A stretch of 56,777 nt of DNA from Bacteroidales bacterium (GTDB lineage Bacteria; Bacteroidota; Bacteroidia; Bacteroidales; UBA932), in NCBI GenBank assembly GCA_016285455.1, contig JAEEQS010000012.1:1-56777 (forward strand). The letters are read 5' to 3'. The number at the start of each line of letters is the position of its first letter. The stretch's first letter is position 1. The translations under genes were made by a program, and so were the position numbers. The notes under the pieces were generated by a model, which was not told where the DNA came from, did not search any database, and saw nothing but the letters and a program-made list of their open reading frames with translations. Positions 32,790-41,462 of this stretch are shown in pieces.

Positions 32790-35780
32790 TTATTCTCCTT
32801 TGTTCTTGTTGTAGTAATTGGTATACATATTTTCAACTTTGGAATTCTTCCAGTCGTTGAACTGTTCAGTTATATTCTGAGATATGTTCTTGTCTGCTAC
32901 AGTCATAAGATCGTGAGCCCTGCCGTAAATTTCTGTGGAGGCTCCCTTGGTGGCATTGGCTATCTTGTACATATTGAAGACGTTGTTTACGCTCATCTTG
33001 CCTCCGTATTTGTAGCCTACAACACTTGTTCCCTTGTCTACGATTCCGCCTACTATACCGCCGATTGCAACTTCTCCAGTCTTCTTGATCATTGCAGTCT
33101 GGGCTTTTTCCACTGATTCTTCAAGGCTCTTGCCACGGCTAACATCGTGTATGAGGGTTTTGGTACCTTCAAACCAGACATTGCCGGTGGCGCCTGCAAC
33201 GAATTGCTGCGCCTTGCTTCCTCCAGCGGCTCCTGTCAGGCTGTCCATTTCGTTCTGGGCAACGGTAAGCGCTCCTTCCGCCATTCCGCCCACGGTTCCT
33301 ATAAACACGTTTCTGCCTTCCAGATAGGCCTCTTCGGCTCCCAGCAGCGTGGCTTTAGTGAAGTTGTGCCAGTTCTTAACCTGTTTTCCGGCCGGCCCTG
33401 TGCATTCTCCCAGAATGTTGATTGTTCCTTCAGCAACACTGTCAACAAACTCGGCTTTTGCTATCTTCTCTGAGCATTCAAGTTCTACATCGCTGTATAT
33501 CTTCTGGATAGCCAGCTCGTTCTTGTAGACTTCCCTGTTGACAAAGCCTTTGATTGCCCTTTGGTTATCTTTCTTGATATCATCTATGCTCCTCTGGTTG
33601 CCTTTCTCGTCTGTGGTCTTTACTCCGTATTTTTCAGCGGTATCAAGGATTCTCTGCTCACGGGCACGCTCAGCTTCGCTCTTTTCCTGCTCTTTCATTT
33701 CCTTTTCCACTTCCTTGTTTATCCTTTCCTGGTCGGAAGTGGTGCTGAATTTCTCGAAGTCTTTGTTGAAGGCATCCTGGTACTTTTTGTTTATGGCATC
33801 TTGTTCAGCCTGCCTTGCGGCACGTTCAGCTTCATAGTCATAATCATCTTCCTCTTCTGCATCTTCCTCTTCTGCATCTTCCTCTTCCTCTGGTTCAGCT
33901 TCCTGAGCTGTTTCTTCAGCCTCCTCAGCCTGATTATCTCTGCTTATATCTTCATCTTTATCATCTTCCGGTTCGTTTTCCTCAGGCTCATCATCAGGTT
34001 CTTCTACTTCTTCCTCAGGTTCTTCTTCCTCCTCTTCAGGTTCTTCTACTTCTTCCTCAGGTTCTTCTTCCTCCTCTTCAGGTTCTTCTTCCTCCTCTTC
34101 AGGTTCTTCTACTTCTTCCTCAGGTTCTTCTTCCTCCTCTTCAGGTTCTTCTTCCTCTTCTTCCGGCTCTTCTTCCTCCTCCTCAGGTTCTCCTTCCTCC
34201 TCAGGTTCTTCTTCCTCCTCTTCAGGTTCTTCTACTTCTTCCTCAGGTTCTTCTCCATCTCCTCCTTCTTCGGTTTCTTCTTCAGATTCCTCATCCTCTT
34301 CTTCTCTTTCTTCTGCTTCAGCCTCAGGCTCATAGTCTTCCGAGTCTTCAGGGAAGTCTCCTCCATCTCCATCCGGTCCATCAAAGCTATCAAACCCTCC
34401 TAATCCCGCACCGGCTCCTCCTGCCCCTCCAGCTGCACCAGCTGCACCAGCTGCTGCTCCGGCGGCTGCACCAGCCAAGAAATCAAGGCCTGCCATTTCT
34501 GCTTCGTCATCGTTGTAGCTGTCTTCATCGGCCCAGCCTCCAGTTATCGCTGAGTCTGTAAAGTCACTGTCATCATCGTGGTTGGATTTCTTGCCGGTCT
34601 TTTTGCCTGACTTCTTTCCGCTCTTCTTTCCGCTTTTTCTGACAGCAGGCTCTTCAGCGTCACTTGAAGAAACGCTTTCTTGTTTCTTTTCAGCTTTTTC
34701 AGCCTTTTCAGCTTTTTCAGCCTTTTCAGCTTTGCCGGATTTTTCTACAGGATGCTGCTTATAGTAGTCTGTGTACATCTTGTAGAAGTCCATAGTGCCT
34801 CCGGTGGCCTTTGTATATTCAGCTCCCATTTCATCGCATAGGCGCTTTATAGCTTTCTTGTCTCCTCTTGCCTGAGCGTCATCCAGCTGATTCCTAAGGT
34901 CTTGCATCCTGGCTGTGAATTCCTCAATGTTTAAGTTGCTTATGTCTATATTCTTGTACTTGTCTTCTATCTTATCCAGTTCCTTGGCCTGCTTTCTCAG
35001 CTCATCAGTTTCTTTTTTCAGATTCTGGGCGTAGAGCGGAATTACAAGAAGCGCCACTATGAAGGCTCCTGCAACGGCCGATCTCCTTGTGCTCTTGAGA
35101 ATAAAGAAAATCAACGACAGTATAAGGGCGCAAGTGGCAATCAACAAAGCCCATTTGAAATTCATAAAGTTCAGTCCCGTTCCTGCCAGGAAACCTAATG
35201 TCATACCGCTGAGGAAGCGGATAATTGAGCTCTGCGATGGAACATTAGTCTTTGATACATTGGAGATTAGGCTCAAAAGGCCGCTTGTCAGAAGCCCGCC
35301 TTTCTGGCCGATGTTCTTGATCAGTACAACTGCGCCGGCAATACCAACCAATGATTCCTGCCACCGCTGGGTTATGTTCAAGAAACTGTAAACCAGAAGT
35401 GCGATTGCCATACCAAGCATAAAGACCGCTACTGCGCTAAAGCTGCTGAAGGCAAAGCTTTTGAAAAATCCCTTGAAGCCATTTCCGAAGCCCGCAAACG
35501 GCTGGCTGCCTTTTATGAACAGAGGCATCAGCAAAGCGTTCAGAAGCGATGCAATCAGGATTTTGCCCACGATGCCGCCTACGGCTCCAGCCACTCCGCC
35601 GAAGAGTCCTCCCTGGGCGAAGGTGAAGAAATTCAGATAGGATAGAGCCTGGCTGTCTTTGTATCTAGACTGGAGAAATCCCAGGAGAATCCAGATTAGC
35701 GTAATTATAAGGGTAGGCAGCAGAACAATCGGATGCTTTAGTGTCTGTTTGAGTCTGCTGAAATAGGAATTATTGCCCAT
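32790..35780 (-). CDS. Giant membrane protein with Glu/Pro heptad repeats
   Basis: The protein has 996 residues from ATG 35780; the in-frame ATG at 35816 adds no leader and is less likely. Residues 1-265 hold about six hydrophobic helices, some Gly-rich. A coiled-coil stretch (about 266-300) follows, then Lys-rich tandem motifs (KAE x4, GKKS x3), an Ala/Gly run, and a Glu-rich region with twelve PEEEEEE/PEEEVEE units. Then come a charged helical segment (about residues 620-750) and a C-terminal domain with Gly-zipper-like helices (EVAIGGIVGGIVDKG). No family is recognised. Length, charge and repeats suggest a long flexible spacer between a membrane anchor and a distal domain. Part of the C-terminal domain recalls polymorphic-toxin pre-domains, but there is no toxin motif I can name. 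Confidence 0.7.
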   Translation of the reverse strand: MGNNSYFSRLKQTLKHPIVLLPTLIITLIWILLGFLQSRYKDSQALSYLNFFTFAQGGLFGGVAGAVGGIVGKILIASLLNALLMPLFIKGSQPFAGFGNGFKGFFKSFAFSSFSAVAVFMLGMAIALLVYSFLNITQRWQESLVGIAGAVVLIKNIGQKGGLLTSGLLSLISNVSKTNVPSQSSIIRFLSGMTLGFLAGTGLNFMNFKWALLIATCALILSLIFFILKSTRRSAVAGAFIVALLVIPLYAQNLKKETDELRKQAKELDKIEDKYKNIDISNLNIEEFTARMQDLRNQLDDAQARGDKKAIKRLCDEMGAEYTKATGGTMDFYKMYTDYYKQHPVEKSGKAEKAEKAEKAEKAEKKQESVSSSDAEEPAVRKSGKKSGKKSGKKTGKKSNHDDDSDFTDSAITGGWADEDSYNDDEAEMAGLDFLAGAAAGAAAGAAGAAGGAGGAGAGLGGFDSFDGPDGDGGDFPEDSEDYEPEAEAEEREEEDEESEEETEEGGDGEEPEEEVEEPEEEEEEPEEEGEPEEEEEEPEEEEEEPEEEEEEPEEEVEEPEEEEEEPEEEEEEPEEEVEEPEEEEEEPEEEVEEPDDEPEENEPEDDKDEDISRDNQAEEAEETAQEAEPEEEEDAEEEDAEEEDDYDYEAERAARQAEQDAINKKYQDAFNKDFEKFSTTSDQERINKEVEKEMKEQEKSEAERAREQRILDTAEKYGVKTTDEKGNQRSIDDIKKDNQRAIKGFVNREVYKNELAIQKIYSDVELECSEKIAKAEFVDSVAEGTINILGECTGPAGKQVKNWHNFTKATLLGAEEAYLEGRNVFIGTVGGMAEGALTVAQNEMDSLTGAAGGSKAQQFVAGATGNVWFEGTKTLIHDVSRGKSLEESVEKAQTAMIKKTGEVAIGGIVGGIVDKGTSVVGYKYGGKMSVNNVFNMYKIANATKGASTEIYGRAHDLMTVADKNISQNITEQFNDWKNSKVENMYTNYYNKNKGE
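33999..34247. repeat. 21-bp tandem coding repeats (Glu/Pro heptads)
   Basis: Units of 21 bases (GGTTCTTCTTCCTCCTCTTCA or GGTTCTTCTACTTCTTCCTCA on the plus strand) occur about twelve times, one shortened to 18 bases. On the coding minus strand each gives the heptad P-E-E-E-E/V-E-E. The near identity of the units suggests recent slippage. Their lack of stops makes long spurious reading frames on the plus strand. Confidence 0.9.
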
Positions 35781-35819
35781 AGCGCATTTTGTTAGTTGTC
35801 TAACAAATATACGCAAAAA

Positions 35820-36659
35820 TTATTTGGCTTCCAGTATATGGTTAATGAATAGGTTGCGGATCTGAGGAATCTGCCCAAGGCCCTCTATCTTTAGCTCCAC
35901 CTGGAATCCGTTGTCTTCCAAGGCTTTTTTCCATTCAACGGAGATGTCATTAACGGCGTGGTCTCCCGCAACGAACATCAGGGGAACAAGCGTAACCTTC
36001 TTAGCGTTTGCCTTCTTGAGAAGGTCTATGGCGTTGTCCAGCGTAGGGTAACCTTCAATGGTCGCAACGTGGCTGTTGCCGAAGCCCTGTGCCCTGAAGA
36101 TATAGTCTATCTGGCTGTAAACGGCGGTTGCGGGATCATCTGTTCCGTGCCCCACATAGAGAATATGGTGTGAAGGATTTTCTGAAGGATTTCTGGCGGC
36201 CAGTATTCCTGCCACAACGTGAGAATCTTCTATGCTGAAAAGCAGGGGCTTGCCAATCTTGATTTCATTAAAGCGGCTTTTCAGAGAATCCGCTTCAGCC
36301 AGCAGCATCTGGTATTCCTTTCCAGGAATTATATGGGTAGGCTGGATGGTTACCTTCTTGTATCCGGCATCGCTGAGGCTATCTAAAACTTCAATTGGAG
36401 TTCTTTTAACTATACCTCTGTCTTTCAGCCTTTTGATGACGATTCTGGAAGTGTAGGCCTCAAATACGTCAGACTCCCTGAAGGCGGTTTCCACCTGGAG
36501 GTTTACGGCATCTATGGTTAGGTTTCTGGTAGTATCGTGAGTAGTTCCGAAGTGAACCATAACTATGGCTTTCTTGCCATTGTCTTTGACTTGGGTTTCG
36601 CTGTTTTTGCAGCCGGCAAGAATCGCCAGTGCTGAAAACAATATTAGAATCTTTTTCAT
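35820..36659 (-). CDS. cbiK: Lipoprotein CbiK-type sirohydrochlorin chelatase, copy 2
   Basis: The protein has 279 residues from ATG 36659; the longer frame to 36761 has no leader and overlaps cobC. The lipobox is ILAGC (Cys17). The chelatase fold is shown by IVMVHFGTTHDTTR, TIQPTHIIPGKEYQ, YVGHGTDDP with His171, IEGYPTLDNA with Glu202, and MFVAGDHAVND with His234. The His-Glu-His spacing (31 and 32) agrees with the metal ligands I recall for Desulfovibrio CbiK. The family inserts cobalt into sirohydrochlorin, but a lipoprotein acts outside the cytoplasm, so it may handle metal or tetrapyrrole in the periplasm. It is the last gene of the cbiA operon, 11 bases after cobC. Confidence 0.85.
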   Translation of the reverse strand: MKKILILFSALAILAGCKNSETQVKDNGKKAIVMVHFGTTHDTTRNLTIDAVNLQVETAFRESDVFEAYTSRIVIKRLKDRGIVKRTPIEVLDSLSDAGYKKVTIQPTHIIPGKEYQMLLAEADSLKSRFNEIKIGKPLLFSIEDSHVVAGILAARNPSENPSHHILYVGHGTDDPATAVYSQIDYIFRAQGFGNSHVATIEGYPTLDNAIDLLKKANAKKVTLVPLMFVAGDHAVNDISVEWKKALEDNGFQVELKIEGLGQIPQIRNLFINHILEAK

Positions 36660-36670
36660 ATTCCTTGCTT

Positions 36671-37201
36671 TTATATTGTCAATGTTAGGATTCCGCCGTA
36701 ATGAGGAGCTATGCTGAAGCCGTTTTCCGGGGTGCAGAGTCCGGCATAGACAGCGGCGCAAACGATAGGGCCGCCGTGGGCGAAAATGGCCACTTTCCCG
36801 TAAGGTTTAGTCTTCAGTTCATCCAGAAACTCGGAAACTCTCTTGTATAGGGCAGGAAAACCTTCTCCGCCGGTTGCGGGCAGATTCAGATAGTCTTTAT
36901 ACCAGTCCTGGAGCCTGGGATCCAGAATATTGTCGTAGAGCTGCATTTCCCATTCTCCCATATTCATTTCCTTGAGCCGCTCGTCTTGCTCCGCATTTTC
37001 AAATCCGCAGAATTCAGCAAGTTTCCTTGCCCTTTGGAGAGGAGATGTAAATGCTTTATCTACAGGAAGATACTGCTTTAGGCTATCCAGAGTTTGGCTT
37101 GCCTCAGCGATGAAGTCTTTTGTCACGTCTACATCTGAGAATCCGTAGCAAGTTCCTCTTGGAACATCGGGAGTAGTATGCCTGACAAGTATCAGTTCCA
37201 T
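36671..37201 (-). CDS. cobC: Alpha-ribazole phosphatase (CobC, phosphoglycerate mutase family)
   Basis: The protein has 176 residues. The phosphohistidine motif LVRHTTP is at the N-terminus; 'RHT' in place of 'RHG' is usual for CobC. Other active-site parts are FTSPLQRARKLAEF, ERLKEMNMGEWE and IFAHGGPI. It removes phosphate from alpha-ribazole-5'-phosphate or adenosylcobalamin-5'-phosphate in nucleotide loop assembly. The gene abuts cobS and precedes cbiK, with no gap to cobS. Confidence 0.85.
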   Translation of the reverse strand: MELILVRHTTPDVPRGTCYGFSDVDVTKDFIAEASQTLDSLKQYLPVDKAFTSPLQRARKLAEFCGFENAEQDERLKEMNMGEWEMQLYDNILDPRLQDWYKDYLNLPATGGEGFPALYKRVSEFLDELKTKPYGKVAIFAHGGPIVCAAVYAGLCTPENGFSIAPHYGGILTLTI

Positions 37202-37987
37202 CTAGAAAAGAAATGCAGCAGTTAAGTAAATGGAAAGTTCCGTGAGAAGGAAAATGGCACCGTTGCAGTCTCCGGTATATCCTTTTATCTTCTTGTAAAT
37301 GTAAATGTTAAGCAGTGCGCTTAATATGGCTGGAACCAAAACCAGAAGGAGAACCTGGATGGTGTCCGGCTCTATGAGCCAGATGAAAAGCCCCAGCGGC
37401 AGAAGGCCTTGCAGAATCAGGAATACATACTGCGGGAATTTTGCTCTGCGATAGATGTTATGGGCCTTGGAGTCTTCTTCTCTCCTTGCGTATGGCATCA
37501 TCATAACTGTCTGTGCGGCAAGCATCTTGGCAAAAGGATCCGCCATAAAGATGGCCAGCGCGGCCAGTTTGGGGCTAAGGCTTGCCAGGCTGAAAAGGCA
37601 GGCGCCCAGAAGCAGTATGTAGCAGACCAAGCCAAGCACTCCGTAGGTGCCGATATGGGAGTCCTTCATAATGGAGAGGATTTTCTCCCTGGAAGTTCCT
37701 CCGCCAAAGCCGTCAAAGAAATCTGCCAGACCGTCTTCGTGGAGAGCTCCGGTTACAAGAATGCGTATGATGATGGCGGCAAGAACGGCAATAAGAATAT
37801 TGTAAGGCGCAATGAAATAGAGCGCTGCGCCGGAGATGGCGGCGGTAAGCCATCCTACGAGCGGCCAGTATTCCACAACACTCTCATAGGCTTCTTTTGA
37901 AGGCTGGTGAAGCCTCCAGAAAGGCAGTCTTGTCAGGAATATGAAAGCAGCCCAGATCCGGCTAAAAATATTTGGTGATTTTGGCAT
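37202..37987 (-). CDS. cobS: Adenosylcobinamide-GDP ribazoletransferase (CobS)
   Basis: The protein has 261 residues and is strongly hydrophobic with six to seven helices. The metal-binding aspartates lie in HEDGLADFFDGFGGG (residues about 78-92), followed by KILSIMKDSHIGTYG, all typical of CobS. The enzyme joins alpha-ribazole(-phosphate) to adenosylcobinamide-GDP at the inner membrane. Its start overlaps the cobT end by 26 bases. Confidence 0.92.
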   Translation of the reverse strand: MPKSPNIFSRIWAAFIFLTRLPFWRLHQPSKEAYESVVEYWPLVGWLTAAISGAALYFIAPYNILIAVLAAIIIRILVTGALHEDGLADFFDGFGGGTSREKILSIMKDSHIGTYGVLGLVCYILLLGACLFSLASLSPKLAALAIFMADPFAKMLAAQTVMMMPYARREEDSKAHNIYRRAKFPQYVFLILQGLLPLGLFIWLIEPDTIQVLLLVLVPAILSALLNIYIYKKIKGYTGDCNGAIFLLTELSIYLTAAFLF

Positions 37988-39011
37988 TTTGGAAATTGTT
38001 CATTTCGTTAATCATTCTCACAGCAGATTCTATGATAGGGTATGCGCAAAGTGCTCCAGTTCCTTCTCCGAGCCTGAGGCCCAGATTTAGGACAGGCTTT
38101 GCTCCCATCCCGTCCAGCATTCTTCTGTGCCCACTTTCATCTCCACAGTGGCAGAATATCATATAGTCTTGGCATTCAGGATAAAGCCTGGTTGCAGCCA
38201 GGGCGCAGGCGGTCATTATGAAACCATCGATGAGTATTGTTGTTTTCAATTCCGCAGCCTTGAGCATAGCTCCGATTGCAGTAACCATCTCAAAGCCGCC
38301 AAAGTAAATAATGATTTCTTCTGGAGTCGGCTCGGGGTATTCTTCCAGGAATCTTTCCAGGGCCTGGGAGAGAATCTTTTTCTTGTGCTCTACTCCCTTG
38401 GAATCCAGGCCGGAACCGGCGCCGATGCACTCGTCCAGCGGAAAATCCTGGAACAGGCTCATCCATATACTGCTCGGCGATGTGTTGGCTATGCCCATTT
38501 CTCCAATGGAAAGTATGTTGCAGCCTTCATCTATGCACTCTTCTGCAAGGGATGCGCCATTTTCTATGGCTTCCAGATACTGGACTTCTGTCATTGCTGG
38601 GCCGTAGAGGAAATTTGCGGTACCGTAATCTATTTTGCAATCTCTTATGTCTGAGAAAGATGAAAGATCGTAATCCACGCCTGTATCCACCAGCTTAAGC
38701 GTAAATCCGTGCTGGCGGCAAAACATATTCACGCCTCCGCCGCCCTTGGTGAAGTTTATCATCTGCTGCCAGGTGATTTCTCTCGGGGAAAGGCTTACGC
38801 CCTCCTTTTCTATTCCGTGATCTCCGCCAAGAAGCAGATGGCAAGGATGAGTGAGCTTTGGGTTCAGAGTCTGCTGCACCAGGCAAAGCTGCAGGGCAAT
38901 ATCCTCCAGCATTCCCAGCGAGCCTTTAGGCTTGTTGAGGTTGTCTATCTTGTCTATAGCCTTCTGCCTTAGAGAATTGTCAGGCCTTTGTATGTTGAAT
39001 TCCGCTAGCAT
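37962..39011 (-). CDS. cobT: Nicotinate-nucleotide--dimethylbenzimidazole phosphoribosyltransferase (CobT)
   Basis: The protein has 349 residues, the usual length. Typical segments are NKPKGSLGMLEDIALQLC near the start, LGGDHGIEKEGVS, SIGEMGIANTSPSSIWM, and the catalytic glutamate region LRLGEGTGALCAYPIIE near residue 320. It activates the lower ligand base to its alpha-ribotide. No gene for making 5,6-dimethylbenzimidazole lies in the window, so the base may be scavenged or made elsewhere. The start shares one base with the cobU stop (TAATG). Confidence 0.93.
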   Translation of the reverse strand: MLAEFNIQRPDNSLRQKAIDKIDNLNKPKGSLGMLEDIALQLCLVQQTLNPKLTHPCHLLLGGDHGIEKEGVSLSPREITWQQMINFTKGGGGVNMFCRQHGFTLKLVDTGVDYDLSSFSDIRDCKIDYGTANFLYGPAMTEVQYLEAIENGASLAEECIDEGCNILSIGEMGIANTSPSSIWMSLFQDFPLDECIGAGSGLDSKGVEHKKKILSQALERFLEEYPEPTPEEIIIYFGGFEMVTAIGAMLKAAELKTTILIDGFIMTACALAATRLYPECQDYMIFCHCGDESGHRRMLDGMGAKPVLNLGLRLGEGTGALCAYPIIESAVRMINEMNNFQNAKITKYF

Positions 39012-39538
39012 TATCCCTTGATTTTTACTGGTATGCCGGATACCATTAGAAAGACTTCATCCGCCATTTTGGCTATGTGCTGGTTGATCCAGCCCTGAAG
39101 ATCGGTGAACCTTCTCTGAAGAGGGTTGGCGCTTACTCCGCCGCTTCCTATTTCGTTGGTTACAAATATGAATGTGGCATCTTGCGCAGTAAACTCTTCC
39201 AGCTGTTTTTTTGCCTTTTCAAGAACAGCGTCAACATCCAGTTTTCCGCTCTTTTCTATATGCGGCTGAATGAGGTTGGTAAGCCAAAGCGTTATGCAGT
39301 CAATCACTGCCACTCTTCCTTCTATCTTGCAGGCAGACAGATTGTTCTCTTCTTCTATGTTGGTCCACTGAGCTCCGCGGCGCTCCTGGTGGAGGCGGAC
39401 TCTTTCCCTGAATTCCTCGTCCCAGATATGGGCGGTTGCAATGTACACGGGATTAGGGGTGAGGCTAATCGCCAGCTTTTCCGCGTAACCGCTTTTTCCG
39501 GAACGTTCTCCGCCTGTTATAAGTATGATTTTTTTCAT
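39011..39538 (-). CDS. cobU: Adenosylcobinamide kinase / guanylyltransferase (CobU)
   Basis: The protein has 175 residues. The P-loop is GGERSGKSGYAEK, the guanylylated histidine region is YIATAHIWDEEFRERVRLHQ, and the C-terminus has TNEIGSGGVSANPLQRRFTDLQG. The enzyme phosphorylates adenosylcobinamide and transfers GMP to give adenosylcobinamide-GDP, the CobS substrate. It overlaps cbiB by four bases (ATGA). Confidence 0.94.
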   Translation of the reverse strand: MKKIILITGGERSGKSGYAEKLAISLTPNPVYIATAHIWDEEFRERVRLHQERRGAQWTNIEEENNLSACKIEGRVAVIDCITLWLTNLIQPHIEKSGKLDVDAVLEKAKKQLEEFTAQDATFIFVTNEIGSGGVSANPLQRRFTDLQGWINQHIAKMADEVFLMVSGIPVKIKG

Positions 39539-40485
39539 ATGTTCAAAAAGTATCTTGCCGCAAATCCTGCCGCAATTGTCAGGATCACTATCATTAACTC
39601 AGCCCCTCTGTTGATCTTTACCGCCGTCTCCATATCTTTGGTTGTGAGAGCTTTGTCATTTTCGCCGATATAGGGTTTGTCTATCACTTCCCCAAAATAG
39701 GTGTGCGGTCCGCCAAACCTGCAGTCCAGAGCTCCTGCCAGTGCAGACTCAGGATAGCCGCTGTTGGGGCTGGCGTGGCAGCGTGCGTATTTTCTCACAA
39801 ATTTAAGAATACTGAGCCTTCCTGCTGAAAGCGCCATCAGAAATGCCGTTAGACGGGCAGGAATCCAGTTTGCCGCGTCGTCTATCTTTGCCGCAACCAG
39901 TCCGAAATCCTTGTACCGTGCAGTCTTGTATCCAATCATAGAATCCAGCGTATTCACCATCTTGTAAGCCGCCATTGCAGGCAGTCCTCCAATCAGGTAC
40001 CAGAAGAGAGGAGCTACCACTCCGTCGCTGAGATTCTCGGCTAAAGTTTCCAAAGCCGCCGTTCTGATTTCCTGTGCCGAAAGGTTGTCTGTTTCTCTTC
40101 CCACAATCCTTGCCACCTGGCGTCTTCCTTCCTCCAGAGAACGGTCAACAGCCTTGAAAACCTCCCTGACTTCCCTTATTAAAGTGGTGCCAGCAAGGAA
40201 GAAGAACACAAATATACTGCGCACTATAATTGCGCAAATAATATGCAGTTTTACAGAGAAATAATCTATTGCGAAAAAGACAGCAATTGTTAATGCGATA
40301 AGAAAAACTGCTGTCAGGGCGCCCTTCAGAACTCTGTTGTTTCCCTTGTTGAATTTCTTCTCAAAGAAGCCAATGGCTTTACCAAATCCCACTACCGGAT
40401 GGGGGAGGAAGGCAGGGTCTCCAAGAAGGAGATCCAGGCTCCATCCAATCAGTATCGGGAGTATGTACAGCAGCGCCAAAGTCAT
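39535..40485 (-). CDS. cbiB: Adenosylcobinamide-phosphate synthase (CbiB)
   Basis: This 316-residue protein has four to five membrane helices. Family motifs include WSLDLLLGDPAFLPHPVVGFGKAIGF at the N-terminus, LSDGVVAPLFWYLIGGLPAM, ANWIPARLTAFLMALS and CHASPNSGYPESALAGAL. CbiB amidates adenosylcobyric acid with aminopropanol or its phosphate, the product of the neighbouring CobD. The ATGA overlaps on both sides show tight coupling. Confidence 0.93.
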   Translation of the reverse strand: MTLALLYILPILIGWSLDLLLGDPAFLPHPVVGFGKAIGFFEKKFNKGNNRVLKGALTAVFLIALTIAVFFAIDYFSVKLHIICAIIVRSIFVFFFLAGTTLIREVREVFKAVDRSLEEGRRQVARIVGRETDNLSAQEIRTAALETLAENLSDGVVAPLFWYLIGGLPAMAAYKMVNTLDSMIGYKTARYKDFGLVAAKIDDAANWIPARLTAFLMALSAGRLSILKFVRKYARCHASPNSGYPESALAGALDCRFGGPHTYFGEVIDKPYIGENDKALTTKDMETAVKINRGAELMIVILTIAAGFAARYFLNI

Positions 40486-41462
40486 CTTTTCAGAAATTCT
40501 GTAATACCGTCTATCAGCTCAGCGTTGTCTACGTCATTTGAAGAGGCTACCCTGAAGTGACCGTCGTAAAGTCCCCTGAAATTGGAAGCGTCTCTTATCA
40601 GTATTCCCTTTTCCTTTGCCAGGAATTCCTTCAGGTCTGAGGCCTTGCCTTTTTTCAGGCGGCAGAGTATGAAGTTTGTCTTGGTAGGCCTTGCTTCTAT
40701 TCCTTCGATCGCTGAGAGAGAGAATCTGAGCCTCTGTGCGCATCTTAGATATTCGTCCAGATTACCCACGGCGGTAAAGTTGTTCTTGAGCAGGAACTTT
40801 CCGGCTTCTATTGCCAGAGAACTCAGGCTCCACGGATGGGCAAAGCCCCTGAGCAGCCTGATTATGCCTATGTTGGCGGTTATGTAACCCACTCTAAGTC
40901 CGGGGATTGCGTAGGTCTTTGTAAGTGAGTGTATCTGAATCAGGTTAGGAATCTTCATTCCTTCCGCTGGAGTCATAACCCTCTCTTTCGTATATCCTTC
41001 ATAAGACTGGTCTACAATAACGTAACGGTGCTTCTGGAGCAGTTCACGGATGAAAGGCTCAGGAAAAAATTCTCCGGTAGGATTGCAGGGATTGCATACC
41101 CACATCAGGTTGCCGAGCACGTCTTCTCTGTACATAAACATTCGGCAGGCATCTTCGTATTCGCTGAAAGCAGGATATTGCACGTTGAATGTCTGCCAAG
41201 ACCGCAATGCCTGGGCAATCAGGTAGATGGCTTCTGTGGCTCCGGCTGTTGCAAGCACATTCTCCGCCGGTATTCCGTGATACTCGGCGATGGCTTTTTC
41301 CAGCGAAGCGGCATCCGGTTCCGGATAGGTCTTGATGCAGTCCAGACGCTCTTTCAGAAACTCTTTCAGAGGTCCAATGTCAGCCCTCGGATAGATATTG
41401 GAAGAGAAATTCAGCCTGATGTTCCCGTACTTGTATATGTCGTCTCCGTGTCCGTCAATCAT
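40482..41462 (-). CDS. cobD: Threonine-phosphate decarboxylase (CobD)
   Basis: The protein has 326 residues and is a fold-type I PLP enzyme of the aminotransferase class I/II group. The Schiff-base lysine is Lys182 in IHSLTKTYAIPGLRVGYI. CNPCNPTG, DQSYEGYT and the C-terminal GHFRVASSNDVDNAELI agree with CobD. It makes (R)-1-aminopropan-2-ol phosphate for the CbiB step. The start overlaps the cbiP end by eight bases. Histidinol-phosphate aminotransferase is the main alternative, but the operon decides. Confidence 0.88.
   Translation of the reverse strand: MIDGHGDDIYKYGNIRLNFSSNIYPRADIGPLKEFLKERLDCIKTYPEPDAASLEKAIAEYHGIPAENVLATAGATEAIYLIAQALRSWQTFNVQYPAFSEYEDACRMFMYREDVLGNLMWVCNPCNPTGEFFPEPFIRELLQKHRYVIVDQSYEGYTKERVMTPAEGMKIPNLIQIHSLTKTYAIPGLRVGYITANIGIIRLLRGFAHPWSLSSLAIEAGKFLLKNNFTAVGNLDEYLRCAQRLRFSLSAIEGIEARPTKTNFILCRLKKGKASDLKEFLAKEKGILIRDASNFRGLYDGHFRVASSNDVDNAELIDGITEFLKR

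Noticed and set aside
33999..34247. Regular 21-bp repeats as a possible CRISPR array
   Set aside because: The units are directly adjacent with no unique spacers and code for in-frame heptads.
33538..34561. Long plus-strand reading frames rich in Phe/Leu opposite the acidic repeat gene
   Set aside because: They are shadows of the Glu/Pro-coding repeats, which contain no stop codons in any frame; composition is unlike real proteins.
37202..37987. Possible frameshift between cobT and cobS because of the 26-base overlap
   Set aside because: Both proteins are full length with intact motifs; the overlap is a normal coupled junction.
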